Made by a program: the position numbers and the translations under genes. From Pholiota molesta (lineage: Eukaryota; Basidiomycota; Agaricomycetes; Agaricales; Strophariaceae), in contig JACGCK010000162.1 of the NCBI GenBank assembly GCA_014925825.1, forward strand, positions 36,638 to 100,637: a DNA stretch of 64,000 bases, in the 5' to 3' direction. The number at the start of each line of letters is the position of its first letter. The stretch's first letter is position 1. Of the stretch, positions 11,641-21,909 are shown piece after piece. The notes under the pieces were generated by a model that made no database searches, had not been told where the DNA came from, and saw only the letters and a program-made list of their open reading frames with translations.

Positions 11641-13189
11641 TTCACACACACGGTGGATAGCGCTCATTTAGAGGAAATGCTCATAATAATATTATGTGGC
11701 TGTGAGCCATGTGATGAGAAAATACCACATATGGGCATGGAATGGTGGCACCTTCCTCCTCCCCCACAACATTAAAATCAATTTACTCCATCAGTTCCCC
11801 ATGGATTTTTTTAATTCTTTTTTTATAATTTTACGTTAATGTAGTACTACATATTCTGAGCTTGGTACGCTTTCAAAAATTATGTAGCAATTATTACGGG
11901 ACTATCTTTGTGTTCCAAACTACAAATCATAGATTATTGAAACCTTTGAGGATGTTATTTGAGAATCTGCATTGGTGAAACAGTAGATTTATGTTTAAAG
12001 TGTATATTTAAAAGGTAGGTGGAAGATGTGCTGATGTATACACACCTAAGGAAATAGAAAAGCCATATTGAAGTTATTATTGATTGTTGAGCTCATATCA
12101 TGGCCAATACCTGTGGTAGTATCAATATAAAAGCAGATATTGAATGGTAAATACATTCGGTATATATCCCTCAGCCATTACAAGTGCATCCGCTCCAATA
12201 TTGAGGTGTAAGAAGATGAAACATGTCAGACAAGCATAAAATGTGTATTTGTGCCACAGATGTACGAATAAGCGCCCAGAAATTCGATGCATCTGAGGTT
12301 AGAAGGTGCTGCCAAATACCTACAGAATGAGATAGGCCGGAAGAAAATCGAGCCAGTGGTTGGAAAGATAGGTTTGAAATGGTACCTAAAACATCGGATT
12401 GCATGAACCAGAACAGTATTACAATTGTAATCATGTCAAAAATGATGTCCAAGATAGTATTTTCAATCTGTCTTTCCAACCACTGGCTCGATTTTTTTCC
12501 GGCCTATCTCATTCTGTAGGTATTTGGCAGCACCTTCTAACCTCAGATGCATCGAATTTCTGGGCGCTTATTCGTACATCTGTGGCACAAATACACATTT
12601 TATGCTTGTCTGACATGTTTCATCTTCTTACACCTCAATATTGGAGCGGATGCACTTGTAATGGCTGAGGGATATATACCAAATGTATTTACCATTCGAT
12701 ATCTGCTTTTATATTGATACTACCACAGGTATTGGCTATGATATGAGCCCAACAATCAATAATAAATTCAATATGGCTTTTCTATTTCCTTGGGTGTGTA
12801 TACATCAGCACATCTTCCACCAACCTTTAAAATATACACTTTAAACATATATCTACTCTTTCACCGATGCAGATTCTCAAATAAAATCCTCAAAGGTTTC
12901 AATAACCTATTATTTATAGTTTCAAATGCAAAGATAGTGCTGTAGTAATTGCTACATAATATTTGAAAATGTACCAAGCTCAGAAAATGTAGTAGTACAC
13001 TAACGTAGAATTATGAAAAAGAATTGAAAGATTTCATGGGGAAATGACAGAGGAAATTGATTTTGATGTTGTGGGGGAGGAGGAAGATGCCACCATTCCA
13101 TGCCCATATATGGTATTTTCTCGTCACATGGTTCACAGCCACACAATATTATTACGAGCACTTCATCTAAATGAGCGCTATCCACCGTG

Positions 13190-13870
13190 CTTGTGAAAAA
13201 TGCGGCATCCTACACCAATATATGCACCATGCCACAGAATTCAAATATGTAACAATATCTTTTCTACATAGCCCATACCATGGAAAATGCGGCATCCTAT
13301 GCCTGTCTAACAACAATAGCATGATGCCGAAAAAATGCAGCATCCTATCAAATTCATATTTGCATGACCCGAAAAAATGCAGCATCCTATCAAATTTACA
13401 TTTGCATGACGCCGAAAAAATGCGGCATCCTATCAAATTTACATCTGCATGACGCCGAAAAAATGCGGCATCCTATCAAATTTATATTTGCATGATGCCA
13501 AAAAAATGCGGCATCCTATCAAATTTATATTTGCATGATGCCAAAAAAATGCGGCATCCTATCAAATTTATATTTGCATGAACTGAAAAAATGTGGCATA
13601 CTATCAAGTTTATATTTGCACAATGCCGAAAGAATGTGACATCCTATCAAATTTACATTTGCATGACACCGAAAAAATGCAGCATCCTACCCTCATCTAA
13701 TATTAATTTTATATTTGCATGAGGCCGAGAAAATGCGGCATCCTACATCCAATATCAGTATATGATGCTGCATTTTGCGGCATCCTATGCTCACCATACA
13801 TCATATGTATATTGGATGCCGAAAAAAATCGGCATCCTATTGCAATCCTATATCAATAGTATTCATATGA
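13190..13870. repeat. Tandem array, right arm of foldback element (43-bp units)
   Basis: Inverted counterpart of the left array. Units have GCGGCATCCTATCAAATTT cores at, for example, 13465, 13508 and 13551 (43-bp spacing). Copies are more alike within this arm than to the left arm, so the arrays have been homogenised separately since the arms formed. Confidence 0.85.
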
Positions 13871-14186
13871 TGCCGAAGTTTTTTTAGCATTTCCGCCTGA
13901 TGTATATTTTTAAAAGGCATATATATGATGCCGCTTTCACATCTGGATGACGCCGCACCTCGAAAGAGGGATGCCGCTGCATCGGAAAATATGATGCCGT
14001 ATGGTATGAACATGTGTACAGTATACTGTAGAACAGTTCCCAATGGTACAATGTCCCCTGGACAGTGTGCCATGTTACATGGTACAATGCAGGACTGGCC
14101 AGTGTTGACCAGTGGAACCGTGATGAACGGTACAATGTAGTTAGCCAATGTGATGTGTTACACGATACCGTGGCATGTAGGTACCT

Positions 14187-14195
14187 GTGTCATAC
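14187..14195 (+). repeat. Target site duplication, right copy (GTGTCATAC)
   Basis: Second copy of the 9-bp repeat flanking the foldback element. Confidence 0.85.
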
Positions 14196-14559
14196 CCACC
14201 CAAACCGCAGGCTCCGGCGCTATTTCTCTGTCCCACCCTTCCCAATCGCATGCTTCGCTTTCCGCGGGACCCTCCATATCATCGCACTCATCTGCCATTC
14301 CTACTGCCTCTACTGAGCTGGGTACTGCCACCACACTGTTTCGCCCTTTCGAAGCTTTTTTGAGCTGGGATTTTTGATGTCCCCTCACCCTTGCCTTTGT
14401 AATTCTGGGCTTCTTCTGGGGAGATTGGATATCCAGGTCTGAGTCGGAGCCATTTCCACGGCTATATCTGACAGTTTGGATTGGCGAATCTGGAACAGGA
14501 CCATAGGAAACTGGACCAACATCAGAGTCATCTGAGACATCCGACCAATCCATGGCCAT
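14196..14559 (-). pseudogene. KDZ transposase, N-terminal fragment (5' end of the split gene)
   Basis: Starts at ATG 14559-14557 in a near-perfect Kozak context (GTCACCATGG). The protein opens with an acidic Ser/Asp-rich segment (MAMDWSDVSDDSDVG), then a basic stretch with KKPRITKARVRG that could be a nuclear signal, then an acidic segment ending ...EPAVWVGMT at the foldback insertion. It continues in frame at 10515 on the far side. Acidic and basic low-complexity N-termini are usual for this transposase family. Assignment to the transposase rests on the frame-perfect join rather than on a domain in this fragment. Confidence 0.75.
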
Positions 14560-14723
14560 GGTGACGGCGAGGATTTTAGCAGTGGTTGTGTTTTCGTTCG
14601 TTGGGAACGCACATCCATGGGTCTTGTGAACGAAATCATATGCTACATGAATTTTGTGCATCGGGGACGATATTCCTCATGAACCTACCGGAATCACCCA
14701 TATCTTCTCCCCATCCTACAACC
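14560..14723. promoter_or_regulatory. Bidirectional promoter between transposase and ORF-B, with palindrome-family sites
   Basis: The 164 bp between two divergent start codons contains several copies related to the satellite palindromes (TCGTTCGTTGGGAACG near 14595, TTGTGAACGAA, ATCGGGGACGAT near 14665). The same sequence family is thus found in a compact promoter as well as in the arrays. Confidence 0.5.
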
Positions 14724-16043
14724 ATGGTACGACAAAAAATTCGCAAGGCCGCCGCAGAAGACTCTTCATCACCTCGAAAGGTATATCTCTCGCTGCAATT
14801 TTTTTCAAGTTAATCAACTATTATGTCATTCTCATTCTTAGTCCCAGCGACGAGCTGCGGCTGCCTTGGCTGAGGTGGCAGTACCAAGCCCAAGGCAACG
14901 CAAAAAGAGTGCTCCTGCTCGCTGTAGCCGATGTGTGGGTCAGCCGCTGCGCTCTCAATGTGAGCACACAAAGCAAGGCAGGCAATATATTCTGGCGCAG
15001 GAGGCTTCTAAGGTATGATTTTTTCCCTGTTGAGATATGATGGTATGTTAATCATGGCAATTTTATTACAGACCATTGCAGACGCAATTGCCCAGGTAAG
15101 GAGTTGTTATATTCAAAAATTCAATAAGTAATATGACACTTATGGTATCTAGGATGTACCGCCATCTTTCCATACGTCTCCGACTCGCGATCGCACACCT
15201 GAGGCCAGCCATGAATCACCAGAGGAGACGACACCTGTCCGCATGGATAATAGTGTTCCCCCGTGGGTTGGCCCCGTCATCGATCCCGTTCTGCTTGCTA
15301 TGTCTACACCTACACATGGCCACTCTGATGCTGCTACATCGAGTGTTGAACAAACTCCTAGCACCAGTGAACTAGGAGGCAGGGAAGCAACGTTGTCCTT
15401 AGGAACACCCACTCCTAAAAGTAAACGCATTCGCGCTACGGCCAGCAATGCTCGATTCGGCCATGTAGAAGGTGTTTGCCGTGGTTTCACCCCACACAGT
15501 AAGTACCAAGTAATTTTCTTTGTATATAATGCTCAATTCGAAATCAATACTATGCAGATGTTTATCGCAAACATGCTGTTCCGGAACCCATTGCTGAGGG
15601 TGCTCGCGCATCAAAGACATTTTTAGAAAAAATGAACTCATTGGTAGAACAGGCAAGTAAACGCACACTGAAAATGTATTATACTTATCTCATATTTGCT
15701 TTAGTGCGAGGATATTTCTATAAAGACTGGTGCATGGCTTTTCGTGGGCGCTCAGCATCCGGGTGCTACTGGAGGGTCCATCAACTATTCGTCACCTCGG
15801 CTTCGCAGAGATGGCGGTCAGAAAACGTCAGATTTTGCCACTATGTTTTTGAAACTCATAAAGAAGGTCGCGGATGCCAAGCGCTTGGATACGTTTGAGT
15901 TCCAGAAAATTATTGACGCAGAACGTGAGGAGAAGGAACAGATCCAAAAAGATCTGGATGCTATTCGTGCGCAGGCAGCCTCTGATTCTCAGGAACTTGC
16001 GCTGTTTCGCGAGAGATATGGCTCTGTAGGAGATGGTAATTAG
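14724..16043 (+). CDS. KDZ-element ORF-B: Cys-cluster and coiled-coil protein of unknown function
   Basis: Not recognised by family. The model starts at ATG 14724 (ACCATGG) and needs about five introns, one of them probably GC-AG (CAG|gcaagt near 15650). It gives a basic N-terminus (RKAAAEDSSSPRK, SQRRAAAALAEVAV), a possible zinc-binding cluster CSRCVGQPLRSQCEH (about 14920-14965), a Ser/Thr/Pro-rich middle (TPTPKSKRIRATA), a conserved-looking globular block (DISIKTGAWLFVGAQHPG) and a C-terminal charged coiled coil (IIDAEREEKEQIQKDLDAI) ending at TAG 16043. It is divergent from the transposase across 164 bp. Frame is kept through all joins, suggesting selection on the element. It may be a DNA-binding accessory protein (inference only). 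Confidence 0.6.
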
Positions 16044-16647
16044 CTACATCATTAAAATATAACTATGTTTCTTCAACATGACCTGGCACGATGAGAGAAA
16101 TGAATGAAACTTGTCACAAACATCATGAATATATGAGGAACCTATCACGAACATCACGAACATATCACGAACACATCATGAACATCACGAACAGAGCTTC
16201 ACTTGCATTCAATTTAACGATTCCATTGTTCATTTTTAGCTTTGCAAGAGTGAAAGAATAGCAATTAAGAAACAATAATGAATACCTAGAATCATACTTC
16301 TGTTAATTGTAATATGGGTTCAGTCCAAAAAGTGAATGGCAGATTGATGGCAAAACAGTATGCACTCGGTGTGCTCTGATACTTGCCCCCTCAAATGGAC
16401 CTGTTGATTTGTCAATAACGTCAAAAATTCCTCAGTAGCTCACTTATAGTCTAGTATGGGAATGCTAATAGGCAAGGTATTGGATCCAATAAAATTTCGA
16501 TGACTCGGAAAATAGATTGCTTTTAAGTAATTCAGCATAGGAACTTCTGAATTTCTCTTGCTGAGCTCAAACAATTCGAATTGTCTCGGGTTGTAATGGT
16601 AGATTCATTTAAATTAATAAAGGGTGCATACGAAAACATATACATAA
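16044..16647. other. Spacer with short ATCACGAAC repeats
   Basis: 3' region shared by two convergent element genes. Near 16140-16195 there are five or so copies of an ATCACGAACAT-like 9-11 bp unit. No gene recognised in the remaining AT-rich sequence. Confidence 0.5.
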
Positions 16648-18253
16648 TTATTGAATAGCTGGCAATGGATGGGGAGGAGGAGGAGGAGGCACTTCATTGA
16701 TTTCAAGGTGGATGTTATGCTTTACCTTGAGGCGATGTTGTTGAGCTCCGATTATCAAGAAGCATATCCTTCGTTCATATTCCGGAGATCCCCAAGGTTC
16801 ACCTGTCCATTTCTTCTCGTTGAGGTTGAGGTGAAATGAATAGAATGCGTACAGGTTGGAAATTCCCGTCACATCCCTGATATATTGATGCCAAAACGAT
16901 CGCATTCGAGGTGTGGGGGTTTCTGGAATATTCGTTTGGCCGGTGGTCCCAAGCCTATAGATAACGTTTAAACAGCTCCGCTTCGTTGAGGTGGCGACAC
17001 AGGTCTTCCAGAGGTAAAAGGCAAAGAGAACATCTTCTTCTGGACATCCGCAACCGAAAACAGGCCCAACAGAGTCTTTGGCTTCGCCTGGTATACCATT
17101 GAGATATTCCGGAGTATCGGGCTCTTTCGAACTGGCATGTCTATTTGTGTAATGATAAAGACATTTACCACCCGTTGGCGAAGTGGCAAGGAATTCTTTG
17201 GCCACCTCGGCCGAATGGGTGGCAGCCTCAGGGAGGTACATTTGGCACTTGCGCACCATCGCTTTGATGTTGCCTGGTATAGGAATTTTCTTCTTTGTAG
17301 TACTAGTCAGGCTGTCTGCGCATGCTTTAATCGCCTGGCGGCCAGCAACTAAATTTGACATGAGTCCTGATGTCATACTAATTATTTATACGACTCACTG
17401 ATCCATTTCCGCTTCTCTGCTAGGGTGAAGTTGGAAAAATCTCCTATGTCTTCCTCTTTTTGCTTCGTGAGTTTGATTTTCTTGGACGTCAGTACCTCCT
17501 CAGGCTCGATCTCATCTTCAGGGACGTCCTCGATGGTATAAATATCCTCGGGGAGTTTTCTTTTTGCCTGCAAAGGACCAGCAACCAGGACATTAGCAGC
17601 GCTGACATCGGTGATTTGAGCAGCAACTGGGACATTAGCGCCGGGTGCCTCGATAAGTGTCGGATCAATAGGAAACGGATCGGCGAGAGGGACATGGGCA
17701 CCGGGTGCAGGGAAGTTAGCACTGATGTCGGGGATTTGAGTGGCAACTGGGACATGAGCACCGGGTGTTGGGATGTTGTCGGCCAATGGAGCGGTGGGTG
17801 CGTGCTCGGGCATAGGCAACTCATGTCCAGCAGCAGGTGCAGGGTCCTCGGATGCTGGGAAATCAGCTTCCGATGAGCAGGGTGTCAAAATGCTACTTGC
17901 AGAGGAACGTGGTGCCAGTTCACTAGTCAGACAGTCAACATCTGCACTTATGATCAACCTAGACATTTTCATACCTGCTTGTAGCCTTCGTCTTCACCTG
18001 TGTAAGGTTTTCTTCCGCCTGTTTCAACGCCTCCTTGGCCTGTTTCTTTTTTACTGAGGAAATGGTTGAGAGCACTGGAAGTGTATACGTTTGAGGGGAC
18101 TTACAGTTGTTGTTGCGTAGATGCTTCACCTTCTCCAACGCTTGAAATGCTTCATTGCGGATTTTTTGCAGGTTGATGAGATCTAAATGGTTTTAAATTT
18201 AGTTTTCCCACTTTACAAAAATACTCACCTGCTTGAGCAGTGGAAGGATCCAT
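16648..18253 (-). CDS. KDZ-element ORF-C: coiled coil, Pro/Ala repeat and C-terminal globular region, unknown function
   Basis: Starts at ATG 18253 (MDPSTAQA). Exons join in frame through four introns: a charged helix (KIRNEAFQALEKVKHLR, KKKQAKEALKQAEENLTQ); a Pro/Ala/Val-rich region with repeats of the type PGAHVPVATQI, PGAHVPLADP and PGANVPVAAQI (about 17760-17610); a basic stretch (SKKIKLTKQK); then, after an intron near 17370-17400, a 230-residue globular part with FGCGCPEEDVLFAFYLWK and FWHQYIRDVTGISNLYAFYSFHLN. It ends in a polyproline tail (EVPPPPPPHPLPAIQ). No family recognised. The promoter side (18300-18360) carries GTGCCGTGAACACGG and GTGCACCAAGAACGAT, related to the element's palindromes. 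Likely an element-encoded accessory protein. Confidence 0.6.
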
Positions 18254-18461
18254 TGTGAAGGACTGGCGGCTGTGTAAATGAAGGAAGGAAGATAGAGGTT
18301 TAAAAATTTCGTGCCGTGAACACGGTCTCAAAAATTTGTGCACCAAGAACGATCATAAGCGTCAATACATGTCTTATATTCCAAGGATCCGAGTTTAGAA
18401 CGATCCACATTAGCAGACAAGTAGATACATTTGAATTTACTAGTTTGCAAGAAGTGGTTAT

Positions 18462-19175
18462 CTATGATTCCACCTCTGGTTGGATCCCATTAGCCTCCTG
18501 CATTTCTTCGTAGTTCGCCGAAATGAGATCCTCAGAGAAGCGGAGAACCATCTCAAGGCCTTTTTCCTGGTGTGCGAGCATTTCCTTTATAAATCTGTAT
18601 GCAGTGGCACAATAACATTTGTGATTAGATTTGCGGGAGCAGTATAGATGATATTTATGATACTTACGTATGGTGGCGCGGATGCGTTGCAAGGAATTTT
18701 GCTGCCCAATCTGCTTGTGCCTCTTGTGGCAATGTCCCCCATTTTTGTGGGATGGAGGGGATCGGTGTGGAAACAACATGATTCGTCGGTGGATCAGAAA
18801 GTAATGACTGGGTAAGTGGGAAGTGTGGCTGGGTGATATGTACACTATCTATTTTCTTCTTCAGGGAGACGAGTTCATTATCTTCATCTTCTGACTGGTT
18901 CAACAGCAACGGATCATCGTGATCTAAAGGCTGACTCGCATTCGCCTCTCTGAAAAGTTTTTAGTGAGCTATCAGTCCAGCATAATGATAATGGAAAAGC
19001 TACGTACTCTTTTCTTTTCCGTCTCAGCTCTCTCATGCGAATACGACTGCGTTCTCTCTCTTGATCTAGATTTCTTGGGGGAAACTGTTAGTCGAATGGA
19101 AGGTAACATGATAGAATATACATACTTTGCATAATACTTTTTGCTTGACTTGTTATGGGAGGTAGCGCTGTCCAT
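18462..19175 (-). CDS. KDZ-element ORF-D: small basic/coiled-coil protein, unknown function
   Basis: Starts at ATG 19175 (MDSATSHNKSSKKYYAK). A 52-nt intron then gives a strongly basic helix (NLDQERERSRIRMRELRRKR), reminiscent of a bZIP basic region but without a clear leucine zipper. An acidic segment (NQSEDEDNELVSLKKKI) and a C-terminal helical part (LAHQEKGLEMVLRFSEDLI) follow, ending at 18462. Three introns are inferred; total about 180-190 residues. Unknown family. The basic region suggests nucleic-acid binding (inference). Confidence 0.55.
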
Positions 19176-19239
19176 GGGAATGAAAATGATGTATGATGTT
19201 GTGGATTTGTTGATTAAGAATTAAAGTTCGTAAAATTAA

Positions 19240-19870
19240 GGTTCATAAACTACGTTCCTAACGCACGAATTTCAGGTTCACAAGTTGTTCTGTGCGCACG
19301 GAATTCTGAGTGCAGTGGCTGTGATATTGCCTAATAGGGATAGTGTTCTTAATATAAAGGATTGTCGTTTTGTGTTAGGCAGGATGTTTCCTAATGGGGA
19401 GATATAATTATTCTCGTTCCTTGTGCGCGATGTTCGTGTTGTGCGCACGGTACTTGTCGACGATATCGTTCCGTGCGCACGATATTTGACGCACTCATCC
19501 AATATTGCCCCCTGTGCACGGCGCTCGACGATATCGTTCCGTGCGCACGATCTTTGACACACCCGTCGAATATTGTTCCCTGTGCACGGCGCTCGACGAT
19601 ATCGTTCCATGCGCACGATATTTGACACACCCGTCGAATATTGTTCCCTGTGCACGATGCTCGACGATATCGTTCCGTGTGCACGATATTTGACACACTC
19701 CTCAAATATTGTTCCCTGCACACAATTTTGATGATATTGTTCCATCCGCACGATTTTTGACACGCTGGGCATATATTGTTCCCTGCGCACGATTTCTAGG
19801 AATATCGTGCTGTACGCACAATATTTATTTCACCAGCCAACTGGATATCGTGCTCCATATACACATTATT
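19240..19870. repeat. Palindromic satellite C, 68-bp period (39+29)
   Basis: Palindromes of the type TCGTTCCGTGCGCACGAT alternate with ATTGTTCCCTGTGCACGGC. CGACGATATC anchors fall at 19458, 19526, 19594 and 19662, exactly 68 bp apart. Half-unit starts 19533, 19572, 19601, 19640 and 19669 give 39, 29, 39 and 29. Sequence differs from satellites A and B but the spacing is the same. The array lies upstream of ORF-D. Confidence 0.88.
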
Positions 19871-19970
19871 AGAATAGTGCGAATCTCCACATATATTGAT
19901 TCACATTAATATTGCATTCCATTGGCATTGTTCAGATGAAACCGCTGAGCACAAAATCTGATTAGCTAGG

Positions 19971-20475
19971 TCAACCTCTGCAATTTTGGACATACCCAGT
20001 GTCAGGCAACCAGACCGAAAATACACAGTCATCTCTTTGCACAGCATACTGGCACATTTCTCGCATGCGACGCGTTTCCAGACAATGCTCTTCTGTTGAC
20101 CCTTCTCTGCCATTGTGTAGGTCCAAAATCGCTTTCTCGCTTTCCCACAAGTGATGAACTACACCAAATGCCTCTTTCGACCTAGCTACACTCCAAACAT
20201 CAAACCCTAGACGTGCCTGGAAAGAAATGAGCATCCAATAACGAGAAATTAAATAGAAAACTCACAATATCAACGGCGATGTGACGGATGATTCTGAGCG
20301 CCTGTACGGAATCGATTGTTTCTTTGTCCACCAGATCAACATACTCCCTGTTGAAGGTATTCAAAATGCCCTCAAACCGACGGAGTTCAATGGTTCTCTC
20401 ATCATCAGAAAGCAAATCCCAAAGCGGCACTTCGTCAGAGCTGTCAGAACCAGCCATCGGGGCAGGGATCGACAT
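19971..20475 (-). CDS. KDZ-element ORF-E: small protein of unknown function
   Basis: Start chosen at ATG 20475 (MSIPAPMAGSDSSDE), the first Met of an open stretch. One 49-nt intron (about 20216-20264) joins exon 1 (LWDLLSDDERTIELRRFEGILN, EYVDLVDKETIDSVQALRII) to exon 2 (ARLGFDVWSVARSKEAFGV, ...MCQYAVQRDDCVFSVWLPD), ending at TGA 19971. About 150 residues, acidic. No domain recognised. It sits between two palindromic satellites, with its promoter inside satellite D. Confidence 0.5.
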
Positions 20476-20519
20476 GATCGGGGTAGGGATAGAGGAGAGC
20501 ACGATGAGTGAGGAACTCA

Positions 20520-21030
20520 AAATTTGATCTCGACCAAAAACATCGTGCCTTCAGTAAAATATCGTGCATGTGGCACAATATTGTTAAACATTGTGCGCAC
20601 GGAATGATACTGTTACGCATCGTGCACTTGGAACGATATTTGACGAGTGCGTCAAGAATCCGTGCGCGCGGAACGATGTTTGACGAATGCGGCAATTATC
20701 GTGCACACGGAACGATATTTGATGAATGCGTCAAGAATCGTGCCTGCGGAACGGTGTTTGACAAATGCAGCAATTATCGTGCGCACAGAACGATATTCTT
20801 ACACATCGTGCACACGGAACGATATTTGGCGAGTGCGTCAAATATCGTGCGCACGGAACAATATTCTTATACATCGTGCACACGGAACGATATTTGGTGA
20901 GTGCGTCAAATATCGTGCCCACGGAACGATGTCGTCGAACTTCGTGCACAGGGAACGATTTTCGAGCAGTCCTTCAAACATCGTTCGCATGGAACGATAT
21001 CTGTTAATATTGTTCCTTACACACGACATT
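20520..21030. repeat. Palindromic satellite D, 39/29-bp spacing
   Basis: Inverted relative to satellite C (GTGCGCACGGAACGAT orientation). AACGAT-type anchors at 20672, 20711, 20750, 20789, 20818, 20857, 20886 and 20925 give spacings 39, 39, 39, 29, 39, 29 and 39. Satellites C and D bracket ORF-E as an inverted pair. Confidence 0.88.
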
Positions 21031-21514
21031 CAGAATCGCGGTAGTGCTGCAGGGGCGACACGTGATGTGCGAGCGTTGCTCGCGCATAAGTTGGCGACCC
21101 ATGGTCACCCATCTCATATGAATCTCTGACGCTGCCCACAGCATATATGGCCACCCAGTCCCTAGTCGGCATAGTTTACTGTTAATAATGCAAGGAAACA
21201 ACAATATTACAGAATATATACATGCAATTGCTCAATATGGTGACCTGATTGGGAAACACACCAATTAGGCGCTTGCTAAGCGCCCAAATTGATCTCTCCT
21301 GTGTTTGCAGGCTTCACAAAGATTAAAGGTTAAGCATTATGTGATTCTCATGCTTCTGTTGCCACAGGTACCCTTTCGACTAATAGCCTGAAAATGCGAG
21401 AGAGTTGAGGTGATTTAAGTAGACAAAGGCTTCTATCCTGTGTTTGCTGATTCCTACCATCCCTCTCCCCTCCCTTGCCTCTGTGGTAATTCCTGCATCC
21501 CCTGCTCTACTCAG
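21031..21514. other. Spacer inside the KDZ element
   Basis: Unique sequence upstream of ORF-F. No gene recognised beyond a possible extra 5' exon of ORF-F. Confidence 0.4.
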
Positions 21515-21909
21515 ATGATAGACATTGCCATATTGAATGATGATGAGGATTTGAATCAGCAGTCACACATCCTTCTGCAGAAGGCACAGGAAGCCATTGA
21601 GTTTTTGGGATCTGAACTACCTGCAGAGGGGGTATGTCTGATTCTGTAAGTCCTATTCTCAGTTCTGCAAGCTAGTATATTGATTTATATGCAAGTAAGG
21701 GCCCCCATGGCGATGATGATCATATCATGGCTAGGATCTACAATGAAAGCCCACACTTTCGACATGAAGGCGCAATCCACTTTGGAGGTGCAAATGACGC
21801 TACATTCATGGCCAGTCGCGGGGCGGGTCGCAAGTGGGAAAGGTACAGGGAGCGGGTCAGGTATTTGAGGTACGTAGATCTCGAGACATTCACACATCGC
21901 TCACTGTAA
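21515..21909 (+). CDS. KDZ-element ORF-F: small protein, tentative
   Basis: ATG 21515 opens an acidic helix (MIDIAILNDDEDLNQQSH, QKAQEAIEFLG). An intron (GTATGT donor near 21630, AG near 21693) joins it in frame to GPHGDDDHIMARIYNESPHF, a small Gly/Ala segment and a basic end (RKWERYRERVRYLR). It stops at 21909 if not spliced further. A charged stretch at 21932-22053 (DHREENYEEYNYPREQ) may be a last exon, but I could not find a join that keeps frame. No family recognised. Confidence 0.4.

Larger units (their letters stand above)
10525..14186. mobile_element. 3.66 kb foldback (long inverted repeat) element inside the KDZ transposase gene
   Basis: Nearly the whole element is two diverged inverted arms, about 10525-12380 and 12460-14186, with a spacer under 100 bp. 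The outermost 34 bases of the two ends align without gaps (20 or more matches, strongest from position 13 inward), which confirms the ends predicted by the 9-bp duplication GTGTCATAC. Each arm has a terminal part with CAGTATACTG and GGTACAATGT-type motifs, a tandem array of GATGCCGCATTTTT-like units, and a 750-bp inner part. No plausible gene: the open frames are mirror copies or translated satellite. Long TIRs plus 9-bp duplications are typical of Mutator-like non-autonomous elements, but the mobilising transposase is unknown. Confidence 0.85.

Noticed and set aside
12171..12668. Two open frames on opposite strands giving the same peptide (LSHSVGIWQHLLTSDASNF)
   Set aside because: Mirror images from the two inverted arms near the centre of the foldback element. 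No family, start context or codon signal.
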